Assembly (NCBI GenBank): GCA_028282885.1
Contig: JANQGX010000047.1
Coordinates: 1-64,000 of the forward strand
Direction of reading: 5' to 3'
Length of the DNA stretch: 64,000 nucleotides
DNA from: SAR324 cluster bacterium
GTDB taxonomy: Bacteria > SAR324 > XYD2-FULL-50-16
The notes beneath the pieces are model-generated. The model was not told the origin of the DNA and searched no databases. It saw only the letters and a program-made list of their open reading frames with translations. The stretch's first letter is position 1. Every line of letters starts with the position of its first letter. Positions 10,084 through 20,176 of this stretch are shown piece after piece. Made by a program: the position numbers and the translations under genes.

Positions 10084-10983
10084 TTAGTTTTTTGCAGACA
10101 GGCTGCTTTCCAAAAAGGCGAGTACGCGGGAGAGGTTGTTTCGGCTGATCGGGATCTGAAAACGATCTCCGCAGAGTTTGACTGAATAGTTGCGGTTCTT
10201 TTTTGTCAGTCCGGAAATGTATGCGGGGTTGACGATATGGGAACGATGGGTTCTAAGGAAGCCGCCGGCAGGCAGTTCTTCCAATATCTCTTTGAGAGGT
10301 TTGCGAAAACAGATCTGCTCAAAGTCACCGTCACTTTGAAAAAACAGGTCCAGGTAATGACCATCAACAGTGATATGGGAAATGGTTGAGGGCAGGACGG
10401 ATCTGGTGATTCCGTCCGCATTGATCTGTAGCGGAGATTCGCTATCAACATGTTGGACGGGTTTGGTATCTTCGGCTTTCTTTGTGTCCAGTTTTTGATT
10501 TAACTGGTCAACCAGGTTATCGATGATAGAGTTTTTATATTCCCTGTAGAGATAAACCCCGAAAATCAGCAGGGCATAGGGCAGATGTCGCCAGAAATAT
10601 CGCCAGAACCACTCTTTTTGTATATTCCAGATCCCCTGTTTGATTGGATAAAGAATCCCCATCCCCATGGTATAAATGGAAAGAAATCCGATGATTGAAT
10701 GACCATAGCGAAGGGTGAATCCTTTTTCGAATTTTCTTGTGTAAAGCTCTGCTATTATTCGAACGATGACAAAAGCACTGATGAGAGAAAAGCTGACGAT
10801 GAGGAACTCAATGATTCCCCTGATGATTCTGTCGATGGTGGTGGTGTATTTAAAAGCCGCAAAATAAAATATGGCAAAAATCAGGAGAAACTCCAGAACA
10901 GACATCAAAAAGCCCCTTGGCTCCTTGGCAGGCATGGGGGATATCAGGAATTTTCCTAGGCGGGCGAAGAGATCATTTATCAT
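10084..10983 (-). CDS. Membrane-anchored LytTR-family DNA-binding regulator
   Basis: N-terminal hydrophobic helices, then ISHITVDGHYLDLFFQSDGDFEQICFRKPLKEILEELPAGGFLRTHRSHIVNPAYISGLTKKNRNYSVKLCGDRFQIPISRNNLSRV (LytTR domain). Confidence 0.9.
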   Translation of the reverse strand: MINDLFARLGKFLISPMPAKEPRGFLMSVLEFLLIFAIFYFAAFKYTTTIDRIIRGIIEFLIVSFSLISAFVIVRIIAELYTRKFEKGFTLRYGHSIIGFLSIYTMGMGILYPIKQGIWNIQKEWFWRYFWRHLPYALLIFGVYLYREYKNSIIDNLVDQLNQKLDTKKAEDTKPVQHVDSESPLQINADGITRSVLPSTISHITVDGHYLDLFFQSDGDFEQICFRKPLKEILEELPAGGFLRTHRSHIVNPAYISGLTKKNRNYSVKLCGDRFQIPISRNNLSRVLAFLESSLSAKN

Positions 10984-11195
10984 AGCGAGAAGATCACAGG
11001 GCTGAACAAGCTAATATCAACATCAAAAGCAAAGTTTAATTCATATCTATCCTGTTGAAAAGCCGATAATGTTTGGGTTGATTCCGCTAAAGTGTTAAGT
11101 AAGTGTAAAACTGGTTGAATCAAACCAGGGTGAATTGGAATAATAGGTTAAAGATTAAAAAATCCAAATTAAACGATCTCAACTAAAGACCGGAT

Positions 11196-12407
11196 GTGAA
11201 AATGCCTTTTTTCCTGATTATTCCATTTGCCATTCTAACCTTCCTCTATGGATATGTTGGCTTCAGACTGATTGTTCCGTTAAACCTTTTGTACCCCTGG
11301 AAAACCCTGGCCTGGTTGTTTGTGATCCTGGCGTTGCTCTTCCCGCTTGCTGCCGTTGTTTTTCGGGTTTTCAATTTTGAAGCAGGATTGTACGACCTGA
11401 TTACAGGGGTGGCCTATCTCTCCCTGGGATTCGCCTCGATTCTCTTTATCTTTGTGCTCTTTAAAGATGTGATTGTGGCTTTCAGTTTTCTGGGCGGAAA
11501 ACTTTACGCTGTGTTCCAGCCGGAAACCGCCGAGGCCGTTACCCAAACCGCATTGAGCAATAATGGTGAAAGCCGTCGTCAGATGATCTGGACCTCCGCA
11601 AACCTGGCAATCCTGGGTATTTCGGGACTTCTGGCCGGTTGTGGAATGGTCCTGGCGCGATACAGGATTGAGACCAGCAAGATCACCATTCCCCTGGACC
11701 GCCTGTCAAAAGAGTTTGAGGGATTCCGCATCGTACAGATTTCCGATTTGCATGTGGGGCCTACGATCAAGGCCGAATTTGTCAACGAAGTTGTGGAACG
11801 GGTTAATGCCCTGAAACCCGATATGATTGTCCTTACCGGGGATATGGTCGATGGCTCGGTAGATTATTTGACCGAGGATGTATCCCCGCTGGCCAGACTT
11901 GAGGCTCCCGAAGGAAAGTATTTTGTCACCGGTAATCACGAATATTACTCCGGTGTTCTTTCCTGGATAAAAAAGGTGGAAGAACTGGGCATGGAACCAC
12001 TGGTCAATGAGCATCGGGTGGTTAACAGGAATTCCTCCAGGCTTGTATTAGGCGGGGTCACCGATATCAGTGCCGGCAAATCCGTTCCCGGTCACAAGTC
12101 GGATCCTGTTGCCTCTCTAAAGGGAGCTCCGGATGCCGATGCTAAAATCCTGCTGGCTCACCAGCCGGTCAGTGTCTATCAAGCTGCCAAGGCCGGTTAC
12201 GATTTGCAGTTGTCGGGGCATACCCATGGTGGACAATATTTCCCCTATTCGGTTCTGATCGGGCTTTTCCAACCCTTTGTCGCCGGTCTCTATCAACACG
12301 AAAAGACCCGGCTCTATGTTAACAAAGGGACTGGATATTGGGGACCTCCCATGCGCCTGGGAGCTCCTGCCGAAATCACCGAAATCACCCTCACCAGCAA
12401 AGTCTAA
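11196..12407 (+). CDS. Membrane-associated calcineurin-like metallophosphoesterase (YkuE-like)
   Basis: Four N-terminal TM segments, then VQISDLHVGPTI...VLTGDMVDG...VTGNHEYYSG...LLAHQPV...LQLSGHTHGGQ. Confidence 0.93.
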   Translation: MKMPFFLIIPFAILTFLYGYVGFRLIVPLNLLYPWKTLAWLFVILALLFPLAAVVFRVFNFEAGLYDLITGVAYLSLGFASILFIFVLFKDVIVAFSFLGGKLYAVFQPETAEAVTQTALSNNGESRRQMIWTSANLAILGISGLLAGCGMVLARYRIETSKITIPLDRLSKEFEGFRIVQISDLHVGPTIKAEFVNEVVERVNALKPDMIVLTGDMVDGSVDYLTEDVSPLARLEAPEGKYFVTGNHEYYSGVLSWIKKVEELGMEPLVNEHRVVNRNSSRLVLGGVTDISAGKSVPGHKSDPVASLKGAPDADAKILLAHQPVSVYQAAKAGYDLQLSGHTHGGQYFPYSVLIGLFQPFVAGLYQHEKTRLYVNKGTGYWGPPMRLGAPAEITEITLTSKV

Positions 12408-12410
12408 AAT

Positions 12411-12468
12411 AGGGAGACATAAGGCCTATTAATCTCAAGAAGAAACAGGTCTTATGTCCCTGCATTTT
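12411..12468 (+). terminator. Candidate intrinsic terminator/hairpin downstream of the metallophosphoesterase
   Basis: AGGGAGACATAAGGCCT ... AGGTCTTATGTCCCT followed by GCATTTTT; starts just after the stop codon. Confidence 0.65.
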
Positions 12469-12764
12469 TCCGCGATCTTTCGATTTGACAGAGAATCATC
12501 CGGTTGTTACTCCTGAAATACGGTCCCGGCGAAACCTGCCCGCAGGGTGAATTCGCTGATCAGGCTTTGGGATGCCTGCCGCTTGCACCTGAATCAGGAT
12601 GGTGAAATCTCACATAACTTCACAAGTTTACAGTAGACTATTCAAAGATCCCTTAAAGGGAAAACCGGGAATAGTTTCATCTCAGATAGAATTGCTCTGA
12701 TTATTCGCTATCTGGCAACGCAAGCACTGGAATAGTAATCATCGAATAAAACCAGGGGATTCTT

Positions 12765-13730
12765 ATGCCTATCGAAGTCACGTCCAAATCTGTCAAATCC
12801 TTTGCCAAAAACCTGCGAGCGGTTCTTTCCGATCACAAGCTGGATCTGAAACATTCCCAGGCTCTGGAGATCCTTGCCAAAACGTTCGGATTTTCGGACT
12901 GGAATACGCTGTCAGCCAGATTGAACCAGCCGGTTGTTAATCCTCAAATTTCCAACAATAACCCAAACCTGCGAGAGTCAGATGACTCTGTAAACCGATC
13001 TGGCGATAATCCGGTGCAAAAGAGCAGCAAGCAGCTTTTCGATACCGCTCTTGCCGGGATGAGGTTTGTGCCGATTCCCGCCGGGAGTATCAATCTCTCT
13101 GAAACCTATCGTGCGGAAATCACAAAAGATTTCTTCATGGGAGATCATCCGGTCACCTGCCGGGAGTTTAATCCCTACCTGCAGGATAGGGGTAAGCCTG
13201 TCAGACCTGGTCAGTTTGATCACCATCCGGTGGTCGATGTTAGCTGGTTTAATGTCCATGACTATATAACCTGGTTGAACAGTTTTGACGATGAGTTTGA
13301 CTATCGTCTTCCCACCGAAGCGGAATGGGAGTATGCCTGTCGGGCGGGAACCACAACGCTCTACTTCTTTGGTGATTCTTTTGAAGACCTTCACAGGTAT
13401 TGCTGGTCATACGAAAACTCGGGCGGCGAATTGCAGCCTGTGAAAAAGCTGCTGCCAAATTCCTGGGGGCTGTATGACATGCATGGCAATATCTCCGAGT
13501 GGGTCCGGGACTATTTTCGGGAGTATCCCGAAGGATCGGAAAAAGATCCTTCCGGACCTGAATCGGGAGTTGATCGGGTAATACGAGGAGGTTCGTTTAT
13601 CTATGGTAATTATAAAATCATGGATAGCGACCGGCTGCCCCAATACCTGGGATCGGCTCACCGGGATGCTTGCTCTCCCCTGAGCTGCAGAAACTTCATC
13701 GGTTTCAGGCTGGTCAGGCAACCATCTTAA
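12765..13730 (+). CDS. FGE/SUMF1-like (formylglycine-generating enzyme fold) protein with N-terminal glyoxalase-associated-like domain
   Basis: N-term MPIEVTSKSVKSFAKNLRAVLSDHKLDLKHSQALEILAKTFGFSDWNTLSARL; FGE fold: MGDHPVTCREFNPYL, DVSWFNVHDYITWL, YRLPTEAEWEYACRAGT, WGLYDMHGNISEWV, RVIRGGSF, RNFIGFRLVR. Confidence 0.88.
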   Translation: MPIEVTSKSVKSFAKNLRAVLSDHKLDLKHSQALEILAKTFGFSDWNTLSARLNQPVVNPQISNNNPNLRESDDSVNRSGDNPVQKSSKQLFDTALAGMRFVPIPAGSINLSETYRAEITKDFFMGDHPVTCREFNPYLQDRGKPVRPGQFDHHPVVDVSWFNVHDYITWLNSFDDEFDYRLPTEAEWEYACRAGTTTLYFFGDSFEDLHRYCWSYENSGGELQPVKKLLPNSWGLYDMHGNISEWVRDYFREYPEGSEKDPSGPESGVDRVIRGGSFIYGNYKIMDSDRLPQYLGSAHRDACSPLSCRNFIGFRLVRQPS

Positions 13731-13951
13731 AATTTTCTTTTTCATTCCAGCTTCTGCCATTGGCCCTGTCATTGGGATCAGGATTCGTGTGCTAAATGAA
13801 TACATGTTCAGGACGATTTAACGTCCTTTGAGTGTTTGACTCCCAGACCCGGATTCATTGGCAGTGGATTAATTGAACTCATAACCAAGATGACTTGCCT
13901 GGTAAAGGATAACCGAGCATAAGGCAAGTCTGCAAAAATCACCGGATATCT

Positions 13952-15010
13952 ATGTTGAATTTAATATCTAACGCCCTGGCAGTCGATGTGGCGATTGACC
14001 TGGGCACGGCCAATATCCTGGTCTATCTGGCTGGAAAGGGAATTGTCTTTTGCGAGCCATCCGTAGTGGCAGTTCAGGACGACTTTCGGGGGAATCTGAA
14101 GGTGCTGGCTGTGGGCGAAGAAGCCAAGTCGATGATCGGGCGGACACCGGATACGATCCATGCGATTCGCCCCATGCGTGATGGGGTGATCGCCAATTTC
14201 GATGTGAACACCGAGATGATCCGCTATTTTATCCGAAAGGTTCAGTCGATTCACTCCCTGGTAAAATTCCGACCGAACGTGGTCGTCGGTGTCCCATCCG
14301 GGATTACCCAGGTGGAGAAACGCGCCGTGAAAGACAGTACCATGGCTGCCGGAGCGCGGCTAGTGCACCTGGTAGAGGAACCCGTAGCGGCGGCAATTGG
14401 TGCCGGGCTTCCCATCTCGGAAGCTTCCGGAAACATGATTGTCGATATCGGCGGCGGAACAACAGAAGTGGCCGTACTTTCCCTGGCGGGTGTCGTCTAC
14501 AGTGACTCTGCCAGACTGGGAGGGGACATTATGGATGAAACCCTTATTCAATATATCAAGAAACGATACAATTTACTTATTGGCGAACGCACGGCGGAGT
14601 ATGTCAAGACGACAATCGGCACCGCTTATCCCGGCGAAGAACAATCCACCCTTGAAATCAAGGGACGTGATCTGTTAACCGGCATTCCCAAAACTCTCTG
14701 CCTGGGTGGTGAAGAAGTCAGGGAGGCGCTTGCGGATGTTTGCGACCAGATTGTGCAAGTGGTGAAAAATACCCTGGAGGCCACCCCTCCGGAACTTGCG
14801 GCTGATATTGTCGACAAGGGGATAGTCCTGGCTGGCGGGGGATCGCTTTTAAAGGGAATGGATACACTTTTGCGGGAGAGAACGGGTCTGCCGATTTTCT
14901 ATGCCGAAGACCCCAGAACCTGCGTTGTTCTTGGAGTAGGCGCCCTGCTCGAAAACAGGCAGTTGTTGAACCGTTTGTCCCTCTCATCTTTGAATTCATC
15001 CGGAAGATAG
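13952..15010 (+). CDS. mreB: Rod shape-determining protein MreB/Mbl-like actin
   Basis: VAIDLGTANILVYLAGKGIVFCEPSVVAV...MIVDIGGGTTEVAVLSLAGVVYSDSARLGGDIMDE...GIVLAGGGSLLKGMDTLL. Confidence 0.95.
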   Translation: MLNLISNALAVDVAIDLGTANILVYLAGKGIVFCEPSVVAVQDDFRGNLKVLAVGEEAKSMIGRTPDTIHAIRPMRDGVIANFDVNTEMIRYFIRKVQSIHSLVKFRPNVVVGVPSGITQVEKRAVKDSTMAAGARLVHLVEEPVAAAIGAGLPISEASGNMIVDIGGGTTEVAVLSLAGVVYSDSARLGGDIMDETLIQYIKKRYNLLIGERTAEYVKTTIGTAYPGEEQSTLEIKGRDLLTGIPKTLCLGGEEVREALADVCDQIVQVVKNTLEATPPELAADIVDKGIVLAGGGSLLKGMDTLLRERTGLPIFYAEDPRTCVVLGVGALLENRQLLNRLSLSSLNSSGR

Positions 15011-15324
15011 TGGCGATGAGTCAATGGGATCGGAAAGGGATGCGATTTTTCCATTTGACAAGGGCAGGGAGAAGTTTCCAGATGTTGACTGAGCGTTTAA
15101 TCTTCATTGAATGGTTATTTAGTGTGCAGGAAATCGCGGGGCTCATGTTTCAAAAGTAGTTTATTGTATGAGCCAGATAATACACGTGACTGTGAGAGAG
15201 AATCCCTGCAGGATGTCTTTGCCCATCAACGGGTTCCGGCTCGTTTGCTGAAAGCCAATGAGAAATAAACGATGTTCGCAAAATGATTTAGCCCGCTTAT
15301 GTTAAGAAGTGTTCGAAAACGTGA

Positions 15325-15846
15325 TTATTTTTCGAACTGATGGGGCACAGTCAAAACAGGAACCTTGGAACGTTTGAGAACGCTCCTGATCACCCTGCTG
15401 ACTGATGTTTTCTCGAACAGACCTTCGTGAGCGGCCAGGACGACCATTCCTGCATCAAACTCATCAGCAGCGTCCAGGATCTCATCAATAACCTCTCCTT
15501 CCCGCACAATAACCTCGCGCAGTGGGCTGCCTGCATCTGAGCCACTGATCCCTCTTTTCTCGCAATACTCTTCAAGCGATTTCTGGATAACAGCGCTGGA
15601 TATATTTTTGGCCAGTAGTTTTCTGCGAGCTTCTTCTGCATGGGTTTGCTGGATCTTTTTTCTCTGGTCTGGGCTGAGCATCCAGTCCAAAAGCTGTTCT
15701 GCACGGTCGGGAAGTTTTTCCAATACATGCAACAGAATGAGTCTGGCATCGTAATGTGTTGCCAGCGAAATCGCCACATCAAAAGCCACTTTGTTATACT
15801 CCTGAAGATTAGTGGCCAGCAGAACCGTCTTGAGCGTTTTCACCAT
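15325..15846 (-). CDS. Universal stress protein (UspA family)
   Basis: MVKTLKTVLLATNLQEYNKVAFDVAISLATHYDARLILLHVLE...GMVVLAAHEGLFEKTSVSRVIRSVLKRSKVPVLTVP. Confidence 0.9.
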   Translation of the reverse strand: MVKTLKTVLLATNLQEYNKVAFDVAISLATHYDARLILLHVLEKLPDRAEQLLDWMLSPDQRKKIQQTHAEEARRKLLAKNISSAVIQKSLEEYCEKRGISGSDAGSPLREVIVREGEVIDEILDAADEFDAGMVVLAAHEGLFEKTSVSRVIRSVLKRSKVPVLTVPHQFEK

Positions 15847-16033
15847 CGTTTTTCTCCTATAATGTGAGGGTAACAAGTTAAAGTGGTGACTATGGTGAAG
15901 AGACTATCACAGTTCCCCCTTATGGGTATACAGCTTTTTATTGGTTGCAGCGCCGCACAGAAAACAGGGGAGATATGTGCCAACGACAGGGACTGTTTTG
16001 ATTTTTGTGATGGGGCCGTATTTTTGCAGGGGT

Positions 16034-16741
16034 TTAATTATCCATCCGACTGCCCGATGGTTTTTTTGAAGAGTGTTTGCCACGTTTACCGCCTCCGGGT
16101 TGTTGCTTGAAACTCCCCGGGCCATTGGAAGGTTCCGATTTTTGCCCCGGCATCTCAACGGGTATCGATTTTACAGCCAGAGTGTCCAGGTAGGTGATTA
16201 TCTGCCAGATGTCCGTTTCCGATAATCTTCCCGGTTGGTCTGATGACCAGGGTGATTTGCCAAATCGTGGCATCTGGGAGTTGAAACGGGCACCTCCCAA
16301 AGATATGGTCCAAAACAGATAGGTATCCCCGGATACAGGCAATTGAGGCTTTAAGGTTAGATTGGCCGGCGCGATATCGATATATTCCGATTGAAAACCG
16401 TCTCCCCGGCCTCCGCTTCCGTGACAGTGTTGACAATGCTTCTGGTACAGGGTGACCCCGGCTTTCAGGTTTGCTTCGGATGGGGGCAAATGTTTTTTTT
16501 TCATCTCGTATTGTGAATCCACTCCATTTGACAAGACATAATGCCGGCGAGTTATGAAATCCGGTGAAGAGGCACTCCTTCCGGCAGCAGACCCCTGCGC
16601 TTTTTGTCTGCCTCCCCCGGATTTTGCTGATCCACGCGTTTGTGAGAATATGGGGTAAGTCAAACAGCAAAGCAGGAACACGGTTAAAAAAACCAAGGAC
16701 GCCAGCCTAGTCGGTGGCACTATTGTGATAATCCGGATCAT
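16034..16741 (-). CDS. Mono-haem c-type cytochrome
   Basis: N-terminal hydrophobic signal; GVTLYQKHCQHCHGSGGRGDGFQSE with CxxCH; LSETDIWQIITYLDTLA C-terminal helix. Confidence 0.85.
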   Translation of the reverse strand: MIRIITIVPPTRLASLVFLTVFLLCCLTYPIFSQTRGSAKSGGGRQKAQGSAAGRSASSPDFITRRHYVLSNGVDSQYEMKKKHLPPSEANLKAGVTLYQKHCQHCHGSGGRGDGFQSEYIDIAPANLTLKPQLPVSGDTYLFWTISLGGARFNSQMPRFGKSPWSSDQPGRLSETDIWQIITYLDTLAVKSIPVEMPGQKSEPSNGPGSFKQQPGGGKRGKHSSKKPSGSRMDN

Positions 16742-17121
16742 ATTTATCTATTTAATAGAATTGGTCGGTGAATAGTTGATATTCAGGATCTGAAGAACAG
16801 GCTTTTCAAAAAGTTGATTTCAGATTTCCCTTGATAAAGCACATTTGTAGACTGATGTACAATCCCATCTTAACAAGGCGATGCGATTATCAGTTCACCA
16901 TATGATGTTAAAGTGGAGATATCATGAAGAAATTGTAGAGAAATAGTAAAGAACCAGGCGTTAAAGAATCCCGATTGTATCGATAAAAGGTGAAGGAAAT
17001 ATGTTGAAAATAACAGAATGTGTCACTTTTGTTTACAAAGCGTCCGATTAATAATTATGGTTTTAGCAGAGATTGGCGGAGTGGACGAGTTCGAATTTCC
17101 CGGAGCGTTGAATAAAACGGA

Positions 17122-17838
17122 ATGGCTATACACCAAAAACATACGGTCAGCAGATACAAGCAGACCAGTGCCTTGTACCGCATCAAAAGCCTCAATACCC
17201 CCTGGCGTGAGGTCATGCACCTGGGTGTAACGAAGGAGTTTCCAAGGCATACGGAGTTCATTGAGGATCAGGATGATTCATTCTACCTGATGCTGCAGGG
17301 AACCCTGAGATTATCCGGTTTGTCAGCCAGCGGCAGGGAAAGGGTGATCATGTACATGGAATCCGATTGCATTTTCGGGGAGGTTGTCTATATCCACAAA
17401 TCACCCATGCATGATTCCAGTTTAACCACCATTGAAAAGTCCGAAATAGTGGCTTTTCCGGTGACACTTCTGGATGATGTGGAGTTCTGCCGCCAATATC
17501 CTCATCTGATTCTGAACTTGGTTCATTCAATCGGCATCAAGGCCGGTGCTTTCTTTAGCCAGATTTACGACTCCTCTCTGCTGGAATCAAAAACCCAGAT
17601 CTGTCGACTGATCTACCAGATGTGGAAAGAAAATCTGGAAGCTCCTTCCTTTCAACCCGGTATCTCTCAAAGTGACATGGCAAGCATACTGGGTCTGCAT
17701 CGCAGTTCATTGACCCGAAACCTGCAAATTCTTAGGGAAGAGGGGATCATCAGCGGTTTTACCAAAACCCAGCTTGAAATAACAAATGCCAGAAAACTGG
17801 CGGAACTCGCCGAAGTTATCTCAATTCTTGACGTCTGA
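17122..17838 (+). CDS. Crp/Fnr-family transcriptional regulator
   Basis: Cyclic-nucleotide-binding fold (FYLMLQGTLRLSGLSASGRERVIMYMESDCIFGEVVYI) plus HTH_Crp (ISQSDMASILGLHRSSLTRNLQILREEGIIS). Confidence 0.92.
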   Translation: MAIHQKHTVSRYKQTSALYRIKSLNTPWREVMHLGVTKEFPRHTEFIEDQDDSFYLMLQGTLRLSGLSASGRERVIMYMESDCIFGEVVYIHKSPMHDSSLTTIEKSEIVAFPVTLLDDVEFCRQYPHLILNLVHSIGIKAGAFFSQIYDSSLLESKTQICRLIYQMWKENLEAPSFQPGISQSDMASILGLHRSSLTRNLQILREEGIISGFTKTQLEITNARKLAELAEVISILDV

Positions 17839-18012
17839 ACTGGTTCCCTGAATAACTCCCGCAGTTTGGTTACTTCCATCGCGCCCTCCTTCCGACTATT
17901 TTTGAAAAAAACCGAAAATTGTCTCATAAAAGACAGATTTTTATGTTTGCTACAGCTATAACTCAGAAAAACTGGAAAATCGATCCCTTACCCAAACCCA
18001 GGGAGCAAAAAA

Positions 18013-19536
18013 ATGTCTTATGATAAGAAACAGATAAAAAATGTGATCCTGATCATGCTGGATACCCTGCAGTTTAACTACCTGGGTTGCTATGGAAATG
18101 AAAAGATCAAGACACCCAACATCGATCGTTTTGCTCGTCAGTCTGTTCTGTTCGAAAACGCCTACAGCGAAGGATTGCCCACCATACCTGTCAGAAGAGC
18201 TTTGCTGACCGGTCGTTACACCCTCCCTTACGGAGGGTGGCAACCATTGGCGGCAGATGATACCACCATTGCCGATATTCTTTGGGGGAAGAACATACAG
18301 ACCGCTCTTGTCTATGATACGGCTCCGATGCGACTGTCAAAATTCGGTTACTCAAGGGGTTTCGACTATGTCGATTTCTGTCCGGGACAGGAGTTGGACC
18401 ATACCTCCTTTGCGGATCTTCCCCTGGACCCGGCTTTCAAGCCGGAAGACTACACTTCCGCTTCCATGGTTTGGGATAAGGAAGGCAATCTGATTGATGA
18501 AGACAGCCAGCATCTCCTCGATGAAATAGGTTGCTTTCTGCGTCAGAAGCAATATTGGCGAAGCGATGCCGACAGCTATATATCCAGGGTTGTCGAGCGG
18601 TCGAAGCGCTGGTTATCGGATCATCGCGATAAATCCCGTCCCTTCATGTTGTGGATAGACTCTTTCGATCCTCATGAACCCTGGGACCCACCATCGGTCT
18701 GGACAGGTGAACCTTGTCCCTACGATCCGGAATACGAGGGAAATCCCATCCTGCTTGCGCCCTGGACGCCGGTCGCAGGGAGAATTACCGAACGGGAATG
18801 CGAACACATTCGCGCGCTCTATATGGAAAAGATCACCATGGTGGATAAATGGATAGGCCGGCTCCTGGATTCCGTTCGTGAGCAGGGATTGTGGGACGAA
18901 ACCATGATCGTGCTCATGTCGGACCATGGTCAGCCCATGGGAAATGGTGAACACGGACACGGAATCATGCGCAAAACCCGTCCCTGGCCTTATGAGGAAC
19001 TGGTTCATGTTCCACTGATGATCAGAATTCCGGGAATTGAGGAAAACCGTCGAATCAAGAGTTTTGTGCAGAATGTTGACGTGGCTGTCACTATATTGGA
19101 TGTTCTGGAACAGTTGGACAGTGAAGACGGGCTGAGTGATCACGGGATGAAAACCTATGGAGCTGAGGACGTCCAGGGAAACAGCCTGCTGCCCCTGATG
19201 AGAGGGGAGGTGGATTCGATCAGGGATTTTGCCATCGCCGGATATTATGGGATGTCGTGGTCGATCATTACCGAAGACTATAGTTATATTCACTGGCTGG
19301 TCAGTGAAGAAGAGAAGAATCATGGTGATATTCTGGATGGCGGTGGAAAGGAGATGACCGAAGAGATGTGGACCTGCACCGCCGGGGCCAAAGTCGAAAT
19401 GCCAAAACACAACGAACTCTACGATAGAAAAAAAGATCCTTTTCAATTAAACAACATCGCCGATGAGCAACCGGATGTGGCAGAGAAACTCCTGGAAAAA
19501 CTGAAACTGTTTATTGGGGAACTTCGCACAACCTAA
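18013..19536 (+). CDS. Sulfatase-superfamily hydrolase (Thr at the formylglycine position)
   Basis: VILIMLDTLQFNYLGCYGNEKIKTPNIDRFARQSVLFENAYSEGLPTIPVRRALLTGR...VLMSDHGQPMGNGEHGHG. Confidence 0.92.
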   Translation: MSYDKKQIKNVILIMLDTLQFNYLGCYGNEKIKTPNIDRFARQSVLFENAYSEGLPTIPVRRALLTGRYTLPYGGWQPLAADDTTIADILWGKNIQTALVYDTAPMRLSKFGYSRGFDYVDFCPGQELDHTSFADLPLDPAFKPEDYTSASMVWDKEGNLIDEDSQHLLDEIGCFLRQKQYWRSDADSYISRVVERSKRWLSDHRDKSRPFMLWIDSFDPHEPWDPPSVWTGEPCPYDPEYEGNPILLAPWTPVAGRITERECEHIRALYMEKITMVDKWIGRLLDSVREQGLWDETMIVLMSDHGQPMGNGEHGHGIMRKTRPWPYEELVHVPLMIRIPGIEENRRIKSFVQNVDVAVTILDVLEQLDSEDGLSDHGMKTYGAEDVQGNSLLPLMRGEVDSIRDFAIAGYYGMSWSIITEDYSYIHWLVSEEEKNHGDILDGGGKEMTEEMWTCTAGAKVEMPKHNELYDRKKDPFQLNNIADEQPDVAEKLLEKLKLFIGELRTT

Positions 19537-19734
19537 CCGATTTACAGGTGCTGCCCCGGGGCACTGGCATTTGTGAAACACATAAATAAATCACTGCAGG
19601 TTCTCAAAGCTTTTCAAGGTTGCTCGGTGTTGCGTTTTACGCGCCTCAGGCCCCCAACAGACATTGCTTCCGGTGTTATGGCCCATGAGTCTGTGCAACA
19701 TCTGACTTTCTTAACCCGAATTTGGGAAAAAACC

Positions 19735-20043
19735 ATGTTTACCGAACTATCTGATACCAATTTTGCAGAAACCATCTCCACCATTGAAACAGGGATTGTG
19801 ATCTGCTTCAAAAAGCTGTGTCCGCATTGTAAAAATATGGAGAAGGTACTGGAAAAATTTGCTAAAAAAAATGCTGGGGTCCCTCTTTTCAACCTGGACA
19901 GCGAAGAGAATCCAAAAACGATGGAAGGGTTGAAGACGGATCGGATTCCCACCATACTTGTGATAAAAAATGGGACGGTAGCAGCCCAAAAATCAGGGTT
20001 GATGAATCCAAAAGAGATGATTGCGTTTTATGAAGGAGTTTGA
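19735..20043 (+). CDS. Thioredoxin-family protein
   Basis: MFTELSDTNFAETISTIETGIVICFKKLCPHCKNMEKVLEKFAKK with CPHC motif; RIPTILVIKNG cis-Pro region. Start taken at internal ATG 19735. Confidence 0.85.
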   Translation: MFTELSDTNFAETISTIETGIVICFKKLCPHCKNMEKVLEKFAKKNAGVPLFNLDSEENPKTMEGLKTDRIPTILVIKNGTVAAQKSGLMNPKEMIAFYEGV

Positions 20044-20176
20044 GAGTTATCTTTGGATTTTTTCACCGGAGTTGAAGTGAACTTCGCATCGGGTTGGATT
20101 AAAGGATGAATGTCGTTTTGGTTTCAGTAATAATAAAACTGTCGAATACGATCTTTTTTAGGCTGAAAGGCTGACT

